Positions 1-10,032 of a stretch of 64,000 nucleotides of DNA are shown here, piece after piece. The first letter of the stretch is position 1. Each line of letters begins with the position of its first letter. The stretch comes from Rhodobacteraceae bacterium UBA2776 (lineage in GTDB: Bacteria > Pseudomonadota > Alphaproteobacteria > Rhodobacterales > Rhodobacteraceae): contig DEIK01000118.1 of the NCBI GenBank assembly GCA_002352425.1, positions 1 through 64,000 of the forward strand, read 5' to 3'. The notes below the pieces were generated by a model. That model was not told where the DNA came from, made no database searches, and saw only the letters and a program-made list of their open reading frames with translations. A program made the position numbers and the translations under genes.

Positions 1-870
1 GTAAACGAAAACACCAAGGTAATCTGTCAGGGCTTCACCGGCTCACAAGGCACCTTTCACTCCGAACAGGCCATTGCATATGGCACCAAAATGGTCGGCG
101 GCGTAACACCGGGAAAAGGCGGGCAAACCCACCTTGATCTGCCGGTCTTCAACTCTGTCCACGAAGCCCGCGACGTCACCGGCGCCAACGCTTCCGTGAT
201 CTACGTGCCACCGCCCTTTGCCGCCGATTCAATCCTTGAGGCCATCGACGCCGAGCTGGAATTGATTGTCTGCATCACCGAGGGCATTCCGGTGCTGGAC
301 ATGATGAAGGTTTACCGCGCGCTGGACGGGTCCAAATCCCGCCTAATCGGGCCAAACTGCCCCGGCGTGATCACCCCTGATGCGTGCAAAATCGGCATTA
401 TGCCCGGCCACATCCACAAACGTGGCTCTTGTGGTGTGGTTTCACGCTCCGGCACGTTGACCTATGAGGCCGTGAAACAAACCACTGACATGGGGCTGGG
501 TCAATCCACCGCTGTTGGCATTGGTGGCGACCCCATCAAAGGCACCGAGCATATCGACGTGTTGGAAATGTTCCTTGCTGATCCAGAAACCCAATCCATC
601 ATCATGATTGGTGAAATTGGTGGCTCGGCCGAAGAAGAAGCCGCACAATTCTTGGCCGATGAGAAAAAGGCTGGCCGTTGGAAGCCAACCGCTGGTTTCA
701 TCGCTGGTCGCACGGCCCCTCCCGGCCGTCGCATGGGCCATGCTGGTGCGATCGTGGCGGGCGGCAAAGGCGACGCCGAAAGCAAAATCGAAGCCATGCG
801 CTCCGCTGGTATTATCGTGGCTGACAGCCCCGCGGGTCTGGGCGAAGCGGTGATGGAAGCGATTGGTTAA
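1..870 (+). CDS. sucD: Succinate-CoA ligase (ADP-forming) alpha subunit, 5' end cut by the window
   Basis: Alpha subunit of succinyl-CoA synthetase, which makes succinate and ATP/GTP from succinyl-CoA in the TCA cycle with the beta subunit SucC (not in the window). The reading frame is open from base 1 and starts [20 protein letters not shown], the CoA-binding Rossmann start of the family, so only about five N-terminal residues are missing; the first in-frame ATG at 91 is internal. Visible marks are the GGVTPGKGG loop, [10 protein letters not shown], and [12 protein letters not shown], which carries the active-site histidine that is phosphorylated. It leads the suc genes on this strand; the next suc gene, sucA, lies beyond an inserted sulfotransferase gene. 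Confidence 0.97.
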   Translation, partial: VNENTKVICQGFTGSQGTFHSEQAIAYGTKMVGGVTPGKGGQTHLDLPVFNSVHEARDVTGANASVIYVPPPFAADSILEAIDAELELIVCITEGIPVLDMMKVYRALDGSKSRLIGPNCPGVITPDACKIGIMPGHIHKRGSCGVVSRSGTLTYEAVKQTTDMGLGQSTAVGIGGDPIKGTEHIDVLEMFLADPETQSIIMIGEIGGSAEEEAAQFLADEKKAGRWKPTAGFIAGRTAPPGRRMGHAGAIVAGGKGDAESKIEAMRSAGIIVADSPAGLGEAVMEAIG

Positions 871-911
871 GGTTTTTCGATGTAGTTAAGGGCAAGGGAG
901 AAAATCGTGAA

Positions 912-939
912 TTGCACCCGACACCAGAATGGCCATAGT
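912..939 (+). promoter_or_regulatory. Possible promoter ahead of the sulfotransferase gene
   Basis: TTGCAC (912-917), a 16-base spacer and CATAGT (934-939) resemble a sigma-70 promoter in the roughly 100-base gap after sucD. A TTAACCAT sequence, the half-site known for CtrA in alphaproteobacteria, follows at 944-951. Both are motif matches by eye only. Confidence 0.3.
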
Positions 940-977
940 TCCGTTAACCATTGTACAATTTTCAGAGGTAGTTCTGC

Positions 978-1676
978 ATGCTAGTTTCCTATCGCCATAA
1001 CCTTATCTACATCAAACGCCAAAAAGTGGCGGGAACATCCATCGCGATGTTCCTGCAAAAATCCTGCGGTTTGGGGGACGAGATAACCGAACCCACCCAT
1101 GCAATCGTCAATGAAAACGGCATTGTCGGATTTCGCGGCGGTAAAAAAGATCACAACAAAAACGACACCGATGAAATCTGGTACAATCATATCTTTGCCA
1201 AAGATTTGCGCCATGAACTGGATCAGCTAGACCCCAATATCTGGCCCCGCTCAACCAAGGTCGCGGCAATCCGCAACCCGTTTGATCAGGTCGTATCGCA
1301 TTTCTATTGGTGGAGCAGGCGCCGCAAGCTGGACATATCGGAAGATTTCAGCGTTGTTAAACGGGCCTTCACAAAATTCGCCCTCAATCGCAATGTGCAA
1401 TTGACCGATCCGCATATGACCATTGATGGTGAAAACGTCATTGATCATGTGATCCGGTTTGAGACCCTGATGGGCGACTTAGAAGCCCTCTGCGATAAGG
1501 TCGGCGCGCCTTTTGATGCCGATAATATGCCCGTCACCAAATCGACCGCCAAACAAAGAAAATCAATCCCGGTTCACGAGTATTTCAACAAACGTACCAT
1601 CGACCATATGCACAAAACCAAACCGTGGATTTTCGAGCAATATGGTTATGCCGACGTTCCCGACGGATACGAATAA
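978..1676 (+). CDS. Sulfotransferase-family protein
   Basis: A 232-residue protein of the PAPS-dependent sulfotransferase fold. Near the N-terminus YIKRQKVAGTSIAMFL (about residues 11-26) looks like the 5'-phosphosulfate-binding loop (KxAGTS). KVAAIRNPFDQVVSHFYW (about 93-110) looks like the 3'-phosphate-binding Arg/Ser motif. There is no signal peptide, so it is probably cytosolic or membrane-peripheral. The ATG at 978 follows AGAGGTAGTTC, a fair ribosome site. The gene sits between sucD and sucA, which is not part of the core suc operon, and it has its own possible promoter. Its substrate (glycan, lipid or small molecule) cannot be told from the sequence; the glycan genes near 44-60 kb are a possible but unproven link. 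Confidence 0.8.
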   Translation: MLVSYRHNLIYIKRQKVAGTSIAMFLQKSCGLGDEITEPTHAIVNENGIVGFRGGKKDHNKNDTDEIWYNHIFAKDLRHELDQLDPNIWPRSTKVAAIRNPFDQVVSHFYWWSRRRKLDISEDFSVVKRAFTKFALNRNVQLTDPHMTIDGENVIDHVIRFETLMGDLEALCDKVGAPFDADNMPVTKSTAKQRKSIPVHEYFNKRTIDHMHKTKPWIFEQYGYADVPDGYE

Positions 1677-1708
1677 AACGAGTCGCTCAACCTCACAAGG
1701 TGCCCATA

Positions 1709-4669
1709 ATGACCGAACACCCCACCACTGACGAGTTCCACAACTCCTCCTTTTTGCAAGGCCATAATGCCGAGTATATCGAGCAGCTCTACGCTCAATA
1801 CGCAGGTGACCCGAATGCGGTTGATGCAGCTTGGCAAGCGTTTTTCAAAGAGCTTGGCGAGGGTGATCAAGAGGTCAAAGCCGCTGCTGCTGGCCCGTCA
1901 TGGGCGCGTGGGGATTGGCCACCTACCCCGGATGATGATCTGACCCATGCGCTCGACGGACAATGGCCAACCGACGCGACAGAGCCTGCCAAGGCTGCCG
2001 AAAAAATCGTTAAAAAGGCCGGTGAGCAAGGCGTCAAAGTCTCGGACGAGGCGGTTAAACGCGCCGTGCTGGACAGTATCCGCGCCCTGATGATCATCCG
2101 GGCTTACCGTATTCGTGGCCACTTGGCCGCTGATCTGGACCCGCTTGGCTTGGCCGAACAGGCAGCACACCCCGAATTGGATCCTGTGTCTTACGGCTTT
2201 ACCGAAACCGACATGGACCGTCCGATTTTCATCGACAACGTGCTGGGGCTGCAAGTCGCGTCGATGCGTCAGATCATCGATATTGTGAAACGCACCTATT
2301 GCGGCACCTTTGCGCTACAATATATGCACATTTCCAACCCCGAAGAAGCCGCATGGCTCAAAGAGCGCATCGAGGGCTATGGCAAGGAAATCGCTTTCAC
2401 CCGCGAGGGTCGCCGCGCCATCCTGAACAAACTGGTCGAGGCAGAAGGTTTTGAAAAATTCCTGCATGTGAAATACATGGGCACCAAGCGTTTCGGTCTG
2501 GATGGCGGCGAGAGTCTGATTCCGGCGATGGAGCAAATCATCAAACGTGGTGGTGATCTGGGGGCCAAGGAAATCATCATCGGCATGCCACACCGTGGTC
2601 GCCTTTCGGTGCTGGTCAACGTGATGGCCAAACCGTACCGCGCTGTGTTCAACGAATTTCAGGGTGGCAGCTTCAAGCCCGAAGATGTGGACGGCTCTGG
2701 GGACGTAAAATATCACCTCGGCGCCTCCTCGGACCGCGAATTTGGCGGCGACTCCGTACACCTGTCTCTAACCGCCAACCCCAGCCACCTTGAGGCTGTG
2801 AATCCTGTGGTTTTGGGCAAATCCCGCGCCAAACAGGACCAGAAATTTGACAAGGAACGCTCAAGCGTGATCCCGCTGTTGCTGCACGGCGATGCGGCCT
2901 TTGCAGGCCAGGGCGTGATTTCCGAATGCTTCGGCATGTCAGGACTGCTTGGCCACCGCACTGGCGGCACCATCCATATCGTAGTGAACAATCAAATCGG
3001 TTTCACCGCCGCGCCACATTTCAGCCGTTCGTCACCCTACCCGACGGACATCGCCCTGATGGTCGAAGCGCCGATTTTCCACGTCAACGGGGACGACCCG
3101 GAGGCCGTTGTTCACGCCGCCAAAGTTGCCACAGAGTTCCGTCAGAAATTCCAAAAAGACGTGGTGATCGACATCTTCTGTTACAGACGCTTTGGCCACA
3201 ACGAGGGGGATGAACCGATGTTCACCAACCCGTTGATGTACAAACAAATCAAGACCCAGAAAACCACGCTACAGCTTTATACGGAACGCCTGATCCGCGA
3301 CGGACTGATGCCCGAGGGCGAAATTGACGATATGAAAACCGCGTTTCAAGCCCACCTGAACGAGGAATTCGAAGCAGGTAAGGATTTTAAGCCCAACAAG
3401 GCGGATTGGCTGGACGGCCGCTGGAAACACCTGTCCAAAAAGGACGAGGATTACCAGCGCGGCGAAACCGCTATTTCGCCTGAAACCTATAGCGACGTCG
3501 GCGCCTCGCTTTCACATGTACCAGACGATGTTCCAGTGCATAAAACCGTCAACCGGATGCTGGCGACCAAGAAAACCATGATCGAAGCAGGAAAAGGCAT
3601 CGACTGGGCCACCGGCGAAGCGCTGGCGTTCGGCTCCTTGATGCTCGAGGGTTTCCCAGTTCGCCTGTCAGGCCAAGATTCGGCCCGCGGTACCTTTTCT
3701 CACCGCCACTCGGCGCTGATCAACCAAGACACCGAAGAACGCTATTACCCGCTGAACAACATCCGCAAAGGTCAGGCCCAATATGAGGTCATCGACTCGA
3801 TGCTGTCGGAATACGCGGTCCTCGGCTTTGAGTACGGCTACTCGCTGGCCGAACCCAATTCGCTAACCCTGTGGGAAGCCCAATTTGGGGATTTCGCTAA
3901 CGGCGCGCAAATCATGTTCGATCAGTTCATCTCATCCGGCGAACGTAAATGGCTGCGTATGTCTGGCCTCGTGGTGCTGTTGCCCCACGGGTTTGAAGGA
4001 CAGGGGCCAGAGCACTCCTCGGCCCGCCTTGAACGGTTCTTGCAAATGTCAGCCGAGGACAACTGGATCGTTGCCAACTGCACCACACCAGCCAATTATT
4101 TCCACCTGTTGCGCCGCCAGTTGCACCGCTCCTATCGCAAACCGCTGATCTTGATGACGCCAAAATCTTTGCTGCGCCACAAAAAGGCTGTGTCCGCGAA
4201 AGAAGATTTCACAACAGGCTCTTCTTTCCACCGTGTCCTCTGGGATGACGCGCAAAAAGGCTCGTCCGACTTGGCCCTGAACTCTGATGCCAAAATCAAA
4301 CGCGTCGTGATGTGTTCGGGCAAGGTCTACTATGACCTGCTGGAAGAGCGCGATGCGCGTGGCCTAAAAGACATCTACCTGATGCGGATTGAACAATTCT
4401 ATCCGTTCCCCGCTATGTCGATAGTCAAAGAACTCGAACGCTTTAAAAACGCCGATGTAGTCTGGTGCCAGGAAGAGCCCAAAAATCAGGGCGGCTGGAC
4501 CTTCATGGAACCCAATATTGAATGGGTACTTGACCGGATCAAATCCAAGGTAAAGCGCCCAGTTTACGCGGGCCGCAACGCCTCTGCCTCGCCCGCGACC
4601 GGCCTTGGCAAAACCCACAAAGCCCAACAAACAGCGCTCATTGATGATGCGCTCACCATCAAAGGATAA
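1709..4669 (+). CDS. sucA: 2-oxoglutarate dehydrogenase E1 component
   Basis: The thiamine-diphosphate-dependent E1 subunit that decarboxylates 2-oxoglutarate and passes the succinyl group to the E2 lipoyl arm. It is 986 residues, normal for the family. The N-terminus has the E2/E3-docking start ([21 protein letters not shown]). The catalytic part shows [19 protein letters not shown], the [18 protein letters not shown] segment, [20 protein letters not shown] with the nearby NNQIGFT, and the C-terminal half with FGHNEGDEP and [14 protein letters not shown] place the start at the ATG at 1709 ([12 protein letters not shown]) after ACAAGGTGCCCATA. The frame stays open upstream to 1625, but that part overlaps the sulfotransferase gene and does not look like SucA. 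It is followed after four bases by sucB, so the two are co-translated. Confidence 0.97.
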   Translation: MTEHPTTDEFHNSSFLQGHNAEYIEQLYAQYAGDPNAVDAAWQAFFKELGEGDQEVKAAAAGPSWARGDWPPTPDDDLTHALDGQWPTDATEPAKAAEKIVKKAGEQGVKVSDEAVKRAVLDSIRALMIIRAYRIRGHLAADLDPLGLAEQAAHPELDPVSYGFTETDMDRPIFIDNVLGLQVASMRQIIDIVKRTYCGTFALQYMHISNPEEAAWLKERIEGYGKEIAFTREGRRAILNKLVEAEGFEKFLHVKYMGTKRFGLDGGESLIPAMEQIIKRGGDLGAKEIIIGMPHRGRLSVLVNVMAKPYRAVFNEFQGGSFKPEDVDGSGDVKYHLGASSDREFGGDSVHLSLTANPSHLEAVNPVVLGKSRAKQDQKFDKERSSVIPLLLHGDAAFAGQGVISECFGMSGLLGHRTGGTIHIVVNNQIGFTAAPHFSRSSPYPTDIALMVEAPIFHVNGDDPEAVVHAAKVATEFRQKFQKDVVIDIFCYRRFGHNEGDEPMFTNPLMYKQIKTQKTTLQLYTERLIRDGLMPEGEIDDMKTAFQAHLNEEFEAGKDFKPNKADWLDGRWKHLSKKDEDYQRGETAISPETYSDVGASLSHVPDDVPVHKTVNRMLATKKTMIEAGKGIDWATGEALAFGSLMLEGFPVRLSGQDSARGTFSHRHSALINQDTEERYYPLNNIRKGQAQYEVIDSMLSEYAVLGFEYGYSLAEPNSLTLWEAQFGDFANGAQIMFDQFISSGERKWLRMSGLVVLLPHGFEGQGPEHSSARLERFLQMSAEDNWIVANCTTPANYFHLLRRQLHRSYRKPLILMTPKSLLRHKKAVSAKEDFTTGSSFHRVLWDDAQKGSSDLALNSDAKIKRVVMCSGKVYYDLLEERDARGLKDIYLMRIEQFYPFPAMSIVKELERFKNADVVWCQEEPKNQGGWTFMEPNIEWVLDRIKSKVKRPVYAGRNASASPATGLGKTHKAQQTALIDDALTIKG

Positions 4670-4673
4670 CATA

Positions 4674-6167
4674 ATGTCCATCGAAATCCGCGTCCCGACA
4701 CTGGGCGAATCTGTCACCGAGGCCACCGTCGCCACATGGTTCAAAAAACCCGGCGATGCCGTTGCTGTGGACGAAATGCTCTGCGAATTGGAAACCGATA
4801 AAGTCACCGTCGAGGTGCCCTCCCCATCGGCAGGCGTCATGGCCGAAATCGTCGCCACTGAGGGTGCAACCGTTGGCGTAGACGCCCTGCTTGCAACCCT
4901 AACCGCTGGCGAAGGCGCGGCACCTGCCCCCGCCGCTGCGGCAGCTCCGGCTCCCGCTGCGAAATCGGACAGTGCGCCTGTTGACGTGATGGTCCCTACA
5001 TTGGGCGAATCTGTCACTGAGGCAACGGTCTCTACATGGTTCAAAGCCGTTGGCGACACGGTGGCGCAGGACGAAATGCTGTGTGAATTGGAAACCGACA
5101 AAGTCTCTGTCGAAGTGCCTGCACCGGCCTCCGGCACCCTGACAGAAATCATCGCCGCTGACGGCGCAACCGTGAACGCTGGCGGCAAGCTGGCGGTGAT
5201 CATGGGCGGTGCCTCCGCCGCAGCTGCCGCACCCGCTGCGCCCCCTGCCGCCACCGCCGCTGTGACCACAGGCAAAGACATCGAGAACGCGCCCTCCGCC
5301 AACAAAATGATGGCCGAGGCTGGTCTGGCCGCTGGTCAAGTCACCGGTACTGGCCGCGACGGGCGCATCATGAAAGAAGATGTGCAAAACGCGGCCAAAG
5401 CACCAGCGCCTGCCGCTGCCGCCGCACCAGCAACAACCCCACGCGCGCCCTCTTCTGCGGATGATGCCTCACGCGAAGAGCGAGTCAAAATGACCCGCTT
5501 GCGCCAAACCATCGCGCGTCGCCTGAAGGAATCGCAAAACACTGCCGCCATGCTGACCACCTATAACGAGGTCGACATGGGCGCTGTGATGGACCTGCGC
5601 AAAGAATACAAAGACCTGTTTTTCAAAAAGCACGGCGTCAAACTGGGCTTTATGTCCTTCTTCACCAAGGCCTGCATCCACGCTCTGAACGAAGTGCCTG
5701 ACGTGAATGCCGAAATCGACGGCACCGATGTGGTCTACAAAAATTACGTCCACATGGGCGTGGCCGTTGGCACGCCAACCGGGCTTGTGGTGCCCGTGGT
5801 ACGCAACGCGCATGAAATGTCCTTTGCTGGCATCGAACAGAAAATCGCCGAGCTGGGCCAAAAGGGCGTGGCTGGCAAACTGTCGATGGCCGAAATGCAG
5901 GGCGGCACATTCACCCTGTCCAACGGCGGCGTTTACGGATCGCTGATGTCCTCCCCCATTCTAAACCCACCGCAATCTGGCATCTTGGGCATGCATAAAA
6001 TCCAAGACCGTCCGATGGCGATCAACGGCCAAGTGGTGATCCGCCCGATGATGTATCTGGCGCTGTCCTATGACCACCGGATTGTCGACGGCAAAGGGGC
6101 TGTAACCTTCCTTGTGCGGGTGAAAGAAGCGCTCGAGGATCCGCGTCGATTGTTGATGGATTTATAA
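4674..6167 (+). CDS. sucB: 2-oxoglutarate dehydrogenase E2, dihydrolipoamide succinyltransferase with two lipoyl domains
   Basis: The E2 core enzyme that carries the succinyl group on lipoyl-lysine and transfers it to CoA. The 497-residue protein has two N-terminal lipoyl domains in tandem, each with [13 protein letters not shown] and ELETDKV; the lipoylated lysines are K43 and K143, 100 residues apart. Each is followed by an Ala/Pro-rich linker. A peripheral E1/E3-binding domain ([22 protein letters not shown]) and the catalytic acyltransferase domain follow, ending with [14 protein letters not shown], which holds the active-site HxxxDG. The start at 4674 follows AAAGGATAACATA. E. coli SucB has a single lipoyl domain, so the duplication is notable, although two-domain forms are, as far as I recall, common in Rhodobacterales. 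Confidence 0.96.
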   Translation: MSIEIRVPTLGESVTEATVATWFKKPGDAVAVDEMLCELETDKVTVEVPSPSAGVMAEIVATEGATVGVDALLATLTAGEGAAPAPAAAAAPAPAAKSDSAPVDVMVPTLGESVTEATVSTWFKAVGDTVAQDEMLCELETDKVSVEVPAPASGTLTEIIAADGATVNAGGKLAVIMGGASAAAAAPAAPPAATAAVTTGKDIENAPSANKMMAEAGLAAGQVTGTGRDGRIMKEDVQNAAKAPAPAAAAAPATTPRAPSSADDASREERVKMTRLRQTIARRLKESQNTAAMLTTYNEVDMGAVMDLRKEYKDLFFKKHGVKLGFMSFFTKACIHALNEVPDVNAEIDGTDVVYKNYVHMGVAVGTPTGLVVPVVRNAHEMSFAGIEQKIAELGQKGVAGKLSMAEMQGGTFTLSNGGVYGSLMSSPILNPPQSGILGMHKIQDRPMAINGQVVIRPMMYLALSYDHRIVDGKGAVTFLVRVKEALEDPRRLLMDL

Positions 6168-6201
6168 TGGCAATGGCGAGGTGAATTGTTGATGGTTTGT
6201 T

Positions 6202-6450
6202 ATGGATGACGAGCTTTTATCTGGGCGAATAATTGATTGTCTGAAGGGGCAAACAATCACGTCTGTTTCACAGTCTGATGTGGGGTCAGTGGTTGTTGAG
6301 TTTGATAGTGGGCCAACTTTGTTCTTGTATGCTTTGCCAATGGGTGGGGGCACATTAGAGGTAACGGTTGTCGAAAATGATGATACAGACCCCGAATGGG
6401 TTGAAAGGTATTATGGTTGGACAGAGAAAAAGGGTAAGAAATCGAAATGA
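6202..6450 (+). CDS. Small hypothetical protein between sucB and lpd
   Basis: An 82-residue acidic protein (MDDELLSGRIIDCLKGQT...) that ends in a lysine-rich tail (WTEKKGKKSK). I recognise no domain. It begins 34 bases after sucB with only a weak ribosome site. By eye its DNA is richer in A and T than its neighbours, which could mean later acquisition. There is no signal peptide or membrane segment. The alternating hydrophobic and charged pattern (VGSVVVEFDSGPTLFLYALPMGGGTLEVTVV) looks like a real beta-rich fold rather than a chance frame. No function can be assigned. Confidence 0.5.
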   Translation: MDDELLSGRIIDCLKGQTITSVSQSDVGSVVVEFDSGPTLFLYALPMGGGTLEVTVVENDDTDPEWVERYYGWTEKKGKKSK

Positions 6451-6509
6451 CCGCAGGACTCACCATTCTCTCCTTTAACTTGCCCCCTTCAACCGGACCA
6501 ATAACCTAA

Positions 6510-6728
6510 ATGGCCTACCTCGAACCCACAAACCTAACTTGCAAGAACTGCGGACAAGCAGGCGAACTGGAATGGGTGGTCGGTGTCGGCCCTCACACCA
6601 AACCCAGTGAGGGTCCGTCCTACATCGACGCGCATGAACCCGGTCCGTGGGTCATCAAAAAATCGGGCAAAACCACGCAAGTTTTCTGCCCGACCTGCGA
6701 TGCGCTGGTAACGGAGCGCAGCCCATGA
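6510..6728 (+). CDS. Small zinc-ribbon-like hypothetical protein
   Basis: A 72-residue protein with two CxxC pairs, CKNCGQ near the start (about residues 11-14) and CPTC near the end (about 62-65). This is the pattern of a single zinc ribbon that binds one metal ion. The middle is rich in Gly/Pro and has no membrane segment. Its stop overlaps the start of the MAPEG gene (ATGA), so the two are translationally coupled and belong to the suc-lpd operon. I infer a structural or regulatory zinc-binding role; the substrate or partner is unknown. Confidence 0.7.
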   Translation: MAYLEPTNLTCKNCGQAGELEWVVGVGPHTKPSEGPSYIDAHEPGPWVIKKSGKTTQVFCPTCDALVTERSP

Positions 6729-7114
6729 CCCCAGAACTCACAATCCTCACCTACGCCGCCCTGCTGCAAGCCGTGCAACTCGCCCTGACCATCCTCTTTT
6801 CCGACGCCCAGTTCGGCATCAAATACGGCGCCTCCCCCCGCGACACGCCGCGTCCGCTGACGGGCCTCGCGGGCCGTTTGAATCGCGCGCTTGATAACCA
6901 CTACGCCGCGCTCGCCCTGTTCGCCATCGCCGTGATAGTCGTCACCTTGGGCGACCAATCCACCCCGCTGACGATAAACTGCGCATGGGCCTACCTGATC
7001 GCCCGCATCGCCTATGTCCCCGCCTACGCCTTCGGCATTCCCTACCTTCGCTCCACCATCTGGACCATCGCCACGGGGGCCACCCTCACCATGCTCATCA
7101 CGGCCCTAATCTGA
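6725..7114 (+). CDS. MAPEG-family membrane protein
   Basis: A 129-residue integral membrane protein with about four hydrophobic segments. It shows the MAPEG arrangement: a first helix (LTILTYAALLQAVQLALTILF), a polar loop with GLAGRLNRALDNHYAALALFAIAVIVV carrying the conserved Arg/Asn region, then AYLIARIAYVPAYAFGIPYLRSTIW. MAPEG proteins include glutathione-dependent membrane enzymes in eukaryotes; most bacterial members have no known substrate. The start at 6725 overlaps the previous stop by four bases and is preferred over an upstream in-frame ATG that would overlap the zinc-ribbon gene. Confidence 0.8.
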   Translation: MTPELTILTYAALLQAVQLALTILFSDAQFGIKYGASPRDTPRPLTGLAGRLNRALDNHYAALALFAIAVIVVTLGDQSTPLTINCAWAYLIARIAYVPAYAFGIPYLRSTIWTIATGATLTMLITALI

Positions 7115-7133
7115 TCATGTTTCTTTTTTGCAA

Positions 7134-7154
7134 AAATATCCCCGCCGGAGGCAT
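7134..7154. repeat. Intergenic 21-bp motif, copy 1 of 2
   Basis: AAATATCC-CCGCCGGAGGCAT lies in the gap between the MAPEG gene and lpd. It matches 19 of 21 bases of a second copy at 41512-41532. On the minus strand it reads as a GC-rich block followed by GGATATTT. The right part with the bases after it, GGAGGC-ATCAA-GCCTCT, can form a short hairpin. Confidence 0.55.
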
Positions 7155-7195
7155 CAAGCCTCTGCCCCGCCAAACCAACACCCGTATGTATAAAA

Positions 7196-7228
7196 TCCAT
7201 ACCGTTTCCATACGCTTTCTATACCCCG
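7196..7228 (+). repeat. Three imperfect 11-bp tandem repeats upstream of lpd
   Basis: Units are TCCATACCGTT (7196-7206), TCCATACGCTT (7207-7217) and TCTATACCCCG (7218-7228), ending 22 bases before the lpd start codon. The 11-base period is close to one helical turn, so the three CATAC cores would face the same side of the DNA. That is suggestive of a cooperative protein-binding site or of a leader element. Confidence 0.55.
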
Positions 7229-7250
7229 TTTTTCTCAAGGAGAATTCACA

Positions 7251-8639
7251 ATGGCATCCTACGACGTAATCATCATCGGCGCTGGCCCCGGCGGCTATGT
7301 CTGCGCCATCCGCTGTGCGCAACTCGGCCTAAAAACGGCCGTCGTTGAAGGCCGCGAAACCCTTGGTGGCACCTGTCTGAATGTCGGCTGTATTCCATCC
7401 AAAGCCCTGCTACACGCCAGCCATATGCTGCACGAGGCCGAGCATAATTTTGCCAAGATGGGGCTCAAGGGGAAGTCACCCTCGGTGGATTGGAAGCAAA
7501 TGCAATCCTATAAGGATGATGTAATTGGCCAAAACACCAAAGGCATCGAATTTCTGTTCAAAAAGAACAAGGTAGACTGGATCAAAGGCTGGGCTTCGAT
7601 TCCGGCAGCTGGCAAGGTTCAAGTCGGTGACGAGGTGTATGACGCCAAGAATATCGTCATCGCGACAGGTTCTGAGCCCTCCTCCTTGCCGGGTGTCGAG
7701 GTGGATGAAAAAATCGTCGTCACCTCCACAGGTGCGCTGGAATTGCCCAAAACACCCAAGAAAATGGTGGTGGTTGGCGCTGGGGTGATCGGTCTTGAAA
7801 TGGGGTCGGTTTACGCACGTTTAGGAGCCGAAGTCACTGTGGTCGAATTCTTGGATCATATCACCCCTGGCATGGACGCCGAGGTGTCCAAAGTCTTTGC
7901 CAGAACCCTTAAAAAGCAAGGGATTAAATTCGTTTTGGGGGCGGCTGTTCAATCCGTTTCGACCACCAAAACCAAGGCCAAAGTCACTTATAAACTACGT
8001 AAAAACGACAGCGAAGCCGTACTTGATGCCGACGTCGTTTTGGTGGCCACAGGCCGCAAACCTTTTACGGATGGATTGGGTTTGGAAGCGCTTGGCATTG
8101 AAATGTCGCCTCGCGATCAAGTTCAGACCAATGCCCATTGGGCCACCAATGTTTCCGGCATTTACGCCATCGGCGACGCCATCAACGGCCCGATGTTGGC
8201 CCACAAGGCCGAGGACGAAGGCATGGCCGTCGCCGAAGTGATGGCGGGGAAATCAGGTCATGTGAACTATGGCGTGATCCCGGGTGTGGTCTATACCAAT
8301 CCTGAAGTCGCCACCGTTGGTCAGACCGAAGAACAGCTGAAAGAAGCCGGCCACGCCTATAAGATTGGCAAATTCACCTTTATGGGCAACGCGCGTGCCA
8401 AGGCGATGTTTGCGGGCGACGGCTTTGTTAAAATCCTTGCAGATCAAAGTACTGACCGCGTTTTGGGCGCGCATATCATTGGGCCGAATGCCGGTGAGAT
8501 GATCCACGAAATCTGTGTCGCTATGGAATTTGGCGCCTCGGCCCAAGACATCGCCTTGACGTGTCATGCGCATCCGACCTGTTCGGAGGCCGTCCGCGAA
8601 GCCGCGCTTGCTTGCGGCGACGGCGCTATCCACGCTTAG
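7251..8639 (+). CDS. lpd: Dihydrolipoyl dehydrogenase (E3)
   Basis: The flavoenzyme that reoxidises dihydrolipoamide of the 2-oxo acid dehydrogenase complexes with NAD+. The 462 residues start with the FAD-binding [20 protein letters not shown]. The redox-active disulfide follows in [13 protein letters not shown] (C42 and C47), then the NAD-binding [28 protein letters not shown]. The dimer domain ends with [13 protein letters not shown], which carries the catalytic His-Glu pair. The start follows a strong CAAGGAG. It is the last gene of the suc operon and is followed by a terminator. Confidence 0.97.
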   Translation: MASYDVIIIGAGPGGYVCAIRCAQLGLKTAVVEGRETLGGTCLNVGCIPSKALLHASHMLHEAEHNFAKMGLKGKSPSVDWKQMQSYKDDVIGQNTKGIEFLFKKNKVDWIKGWASIPAAGKVQVGDEVYDAKNIVIATGSEPSSLPGVEVDEKIVVTSTGALELPKTPKKMVVVGAGVIGLEMGSVYARLGAEVTVVEFLDHITPGMDAEVSKVFARTLKKQGIKFVLGAAVQSVSTTKTKAKVTYKLRKNDSEAVLDADVVLVATGRKPFTDGLGLEALGIEMSPRDQVQTNAHWATNVSGIYAIGDAINGPMLAHKAEDEGMAVAEVMAGKSGHVNYGVIPGVVYTNPEVATVGQTEEQLKEAGHAYKIGKFTFMGNARAKAMFAGDGFVKILADQSTDRVLGAHIIGPNAGEMIHEICVAMEFGASAQDIALTCHAHPTCSEAVREAALACGDGAIHA

Positions 8640-8696
8640 ATGAAATCAACGCTGTCTTTTCTAACCAAGGGAGGGCAGCATATTATGGCGAGCAGT

Positions 8697-8725
8697 AACT
8701 GCGGCGTGATACCGCAGCTTTTTTC
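8697..8725 (+). terminator. Rho-independent terminator after lpd
   Basis: The stem CTGCGG (8699-8704) / CCGCAG (8712-8717) with a 7-base loop is followed by CTTTTTTC. It lies 60 bases after the lpd stop and closes the suc-lpd transcript. Confidence 0.8.
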
Positions 8726-8793
8726 GTTGGCAACGGGTCACGCAAAACATACGCTTTGAAACAATTCGGAACAGCCAGAAATCGAAAATCGTA

Positions 8794-9999
8794 ATGTCAC
8801 CACCTCTGCTGAAAAAACACGGTTCCAAACGTGAACGCAGGTGGACAGGCCATGCCTTTTTCAGTGGTGGATTCCGCCCGTTTTTTCTGTTTGCAGCCCT
8901 ATTTGGCATCGTCTCAGTCGCGCTCTGGCTGGCGGAACTGCACGGTTACTACAGCTTAGATATCCATCTTGCACCGATTGACTGGCACAAGCACGAAATG
9001 CTGTTTGGCTATACTTCGGCGGTAATCGCGGGGTTCTTGTTCACGGCCGTGCCAAACTGGACAGGACGTTTTCCGGTGGTGGGATGGCCGCTAATTGCGA
9101 TCTTTTTATTGTGGCTGGCGGGACGGGTTGCGATGTTGATGGGCGAGGACGCGAGTTATGCCATTGTTGCATCCGTGGACGCCGCGTTTTTGCCGGTCCT
9201 GGGTGTTGCGATTTCACGCGAGATTATTGCCGGCAAGAACTGGCGGAATTTGCGGGTCTTGGCCCCTGTTCTGTTGATGGGTTTGGCCAATATCTGGTTC
9301 CACTTTGATATGATGAATGGAGGGCTGGGGACAGCACCTGTTCGGCTGGGGTTTGCGTCCGTATTGGTGTTACTGATGCTGATTGGCGGGCGTGTAATCC
9401 CTAGTTTTACACGCAATTGGCTGGCACGACGTGCGGCTGGGAAAATGCCCAAACCCTTTGATCGCTATGACGTGGTCACGGTTGCCGCTTCGGCGATTGT
9501 GCTTGGGTTTTGGACGGCGGTTGACAGCGCGCCCCTGCTTGGCGTCGGGTTTGCTGTGCTGGGCATTGCCCATATTGTCCGGTTGGGACGCTGGGCTGGG
9601 GAACGGACAGTGGCGAACCCGTTGCTGTTGGTGTTACATGTGTTTTACGCTTTCGTACCGCTGGGGTTTTTAACGCTCGCGGTGGGCATGTTGATAGGCA
9701 GCCCAGCCATCGGCACGGGCGCATTGCATGTGTTTGGCATTGGCGCGGCGGGAGGGATGACGCTCGCGGTGATGGTGCGGGCCAGTTTAGGCCACACAGG
9801 TCGCTCGCTTGCGGCTGATAAGGCCTTGAATATTGCGATGATTGCCTTGATCTTTAGCGTCACATTGCGGGTTATTGGTGCAATCTGGGTGCAATTTGAC
9901 TGGGCCATAACGGGGTCTGCTTTGACCTGGATCGTTGCGTTTGGATTGTTTGCCTTCAGAGTTGGTCCTTGGCTGATTGCACCGCGGGCCGGGCGCTGA
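8794..9999 (+). CDS. NnrS family haem-copper membrane protein
   Basis: A 401-residue polytopic membrane protein with about twelve hydrophobic segments. The NnrS signature is visible: FFSGGFRPFF near the N-terminus, then DWHKHEMLFGYTSAVIAGFLFTAVPNWTG, whose histidines are proposed metal or haem ligands, and FHFDMMN further on. NnrS proteins are linked to nitric-oxide and nitrosative-stress tolerance, often under NNR/FNR control. No denitrification genes are visible nearby and no clear FNR-type box lies in the preceding 150 bases. The start is the ATG at 8794 (MSPPLLKKHGSKRERR), with no strong ribosome site. Confidence 0.88.
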   Translation: MSPPLLKKHGSKRERRWTGHAFFSGGFRPFFLFAALFGIVSVALWLAELHGYYSLDIHLAPIDWHKHEMLFGYTSAVIAGFLFTAVPNWTGRFPVVGWPLIAIFLLWLAGRVAMLMGEDASYAIVASVDAAFLPVLGVAISREIIAGKNWRNLRVLAPVLLMGLANIWFHFDMMNGGLGTAPVRLGFASVLVLLMLIGGRVIPSFTRNWLARRAAGKMPKPFDRYDVVTVAASAIVLGFWTAVDSAPLLGVGFAVLGIAHIVRLGRWAGERTVANPLLLVLHVFYAFVPLGFLTLAVGMLIGSPAIGTGALHVFGIGAAGGMTLAVMVRASLGHTGRSLAADKALNIAMIALIFSVTLRVIGAIWVQFDWAITGSALTWIVAFGLFAFRVGPWLIAPRAGR

Positions 10000-10031
10000 G
10001 CCGCTCATCAGTCCTTACGGCCTTCTTCGCG
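10000..10031 (-). repeat. 32-bp dispersed element, copy 1 of 3
   Basis: The sequence begins GCCGCTCATCA on the + strand and ends in TTCTTCGCG. It fills the gap between the convergent NnrS and GntR genes, immediately after the NnrS stop. It matches 27 of 32 bases of the copy at 17632-17663. Confidence 0.7.
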
Positions 10032-10032
10032 A

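Noticed and set aside
4364..5305. Long open frame on the minus strand across sucA/sucB
   Set aside because: It is an Ala/Thr-rich mirror of the sucB lipoyl and linker region, with no family resemblance.
8686..8760. Tiny frame of 24 codons after lpd with a fair ribosome site
   Set aside because: It runs straight through the terminator hairpin and is too short to support.
10000..10031. CTGATGAG on the minus strand of a 32-bp element, the core of a hammerhead ribozyme
   Set aside because: No GAAA segment or stem follows at the needed distance in any of the three copies, so the resemblance is incidental.
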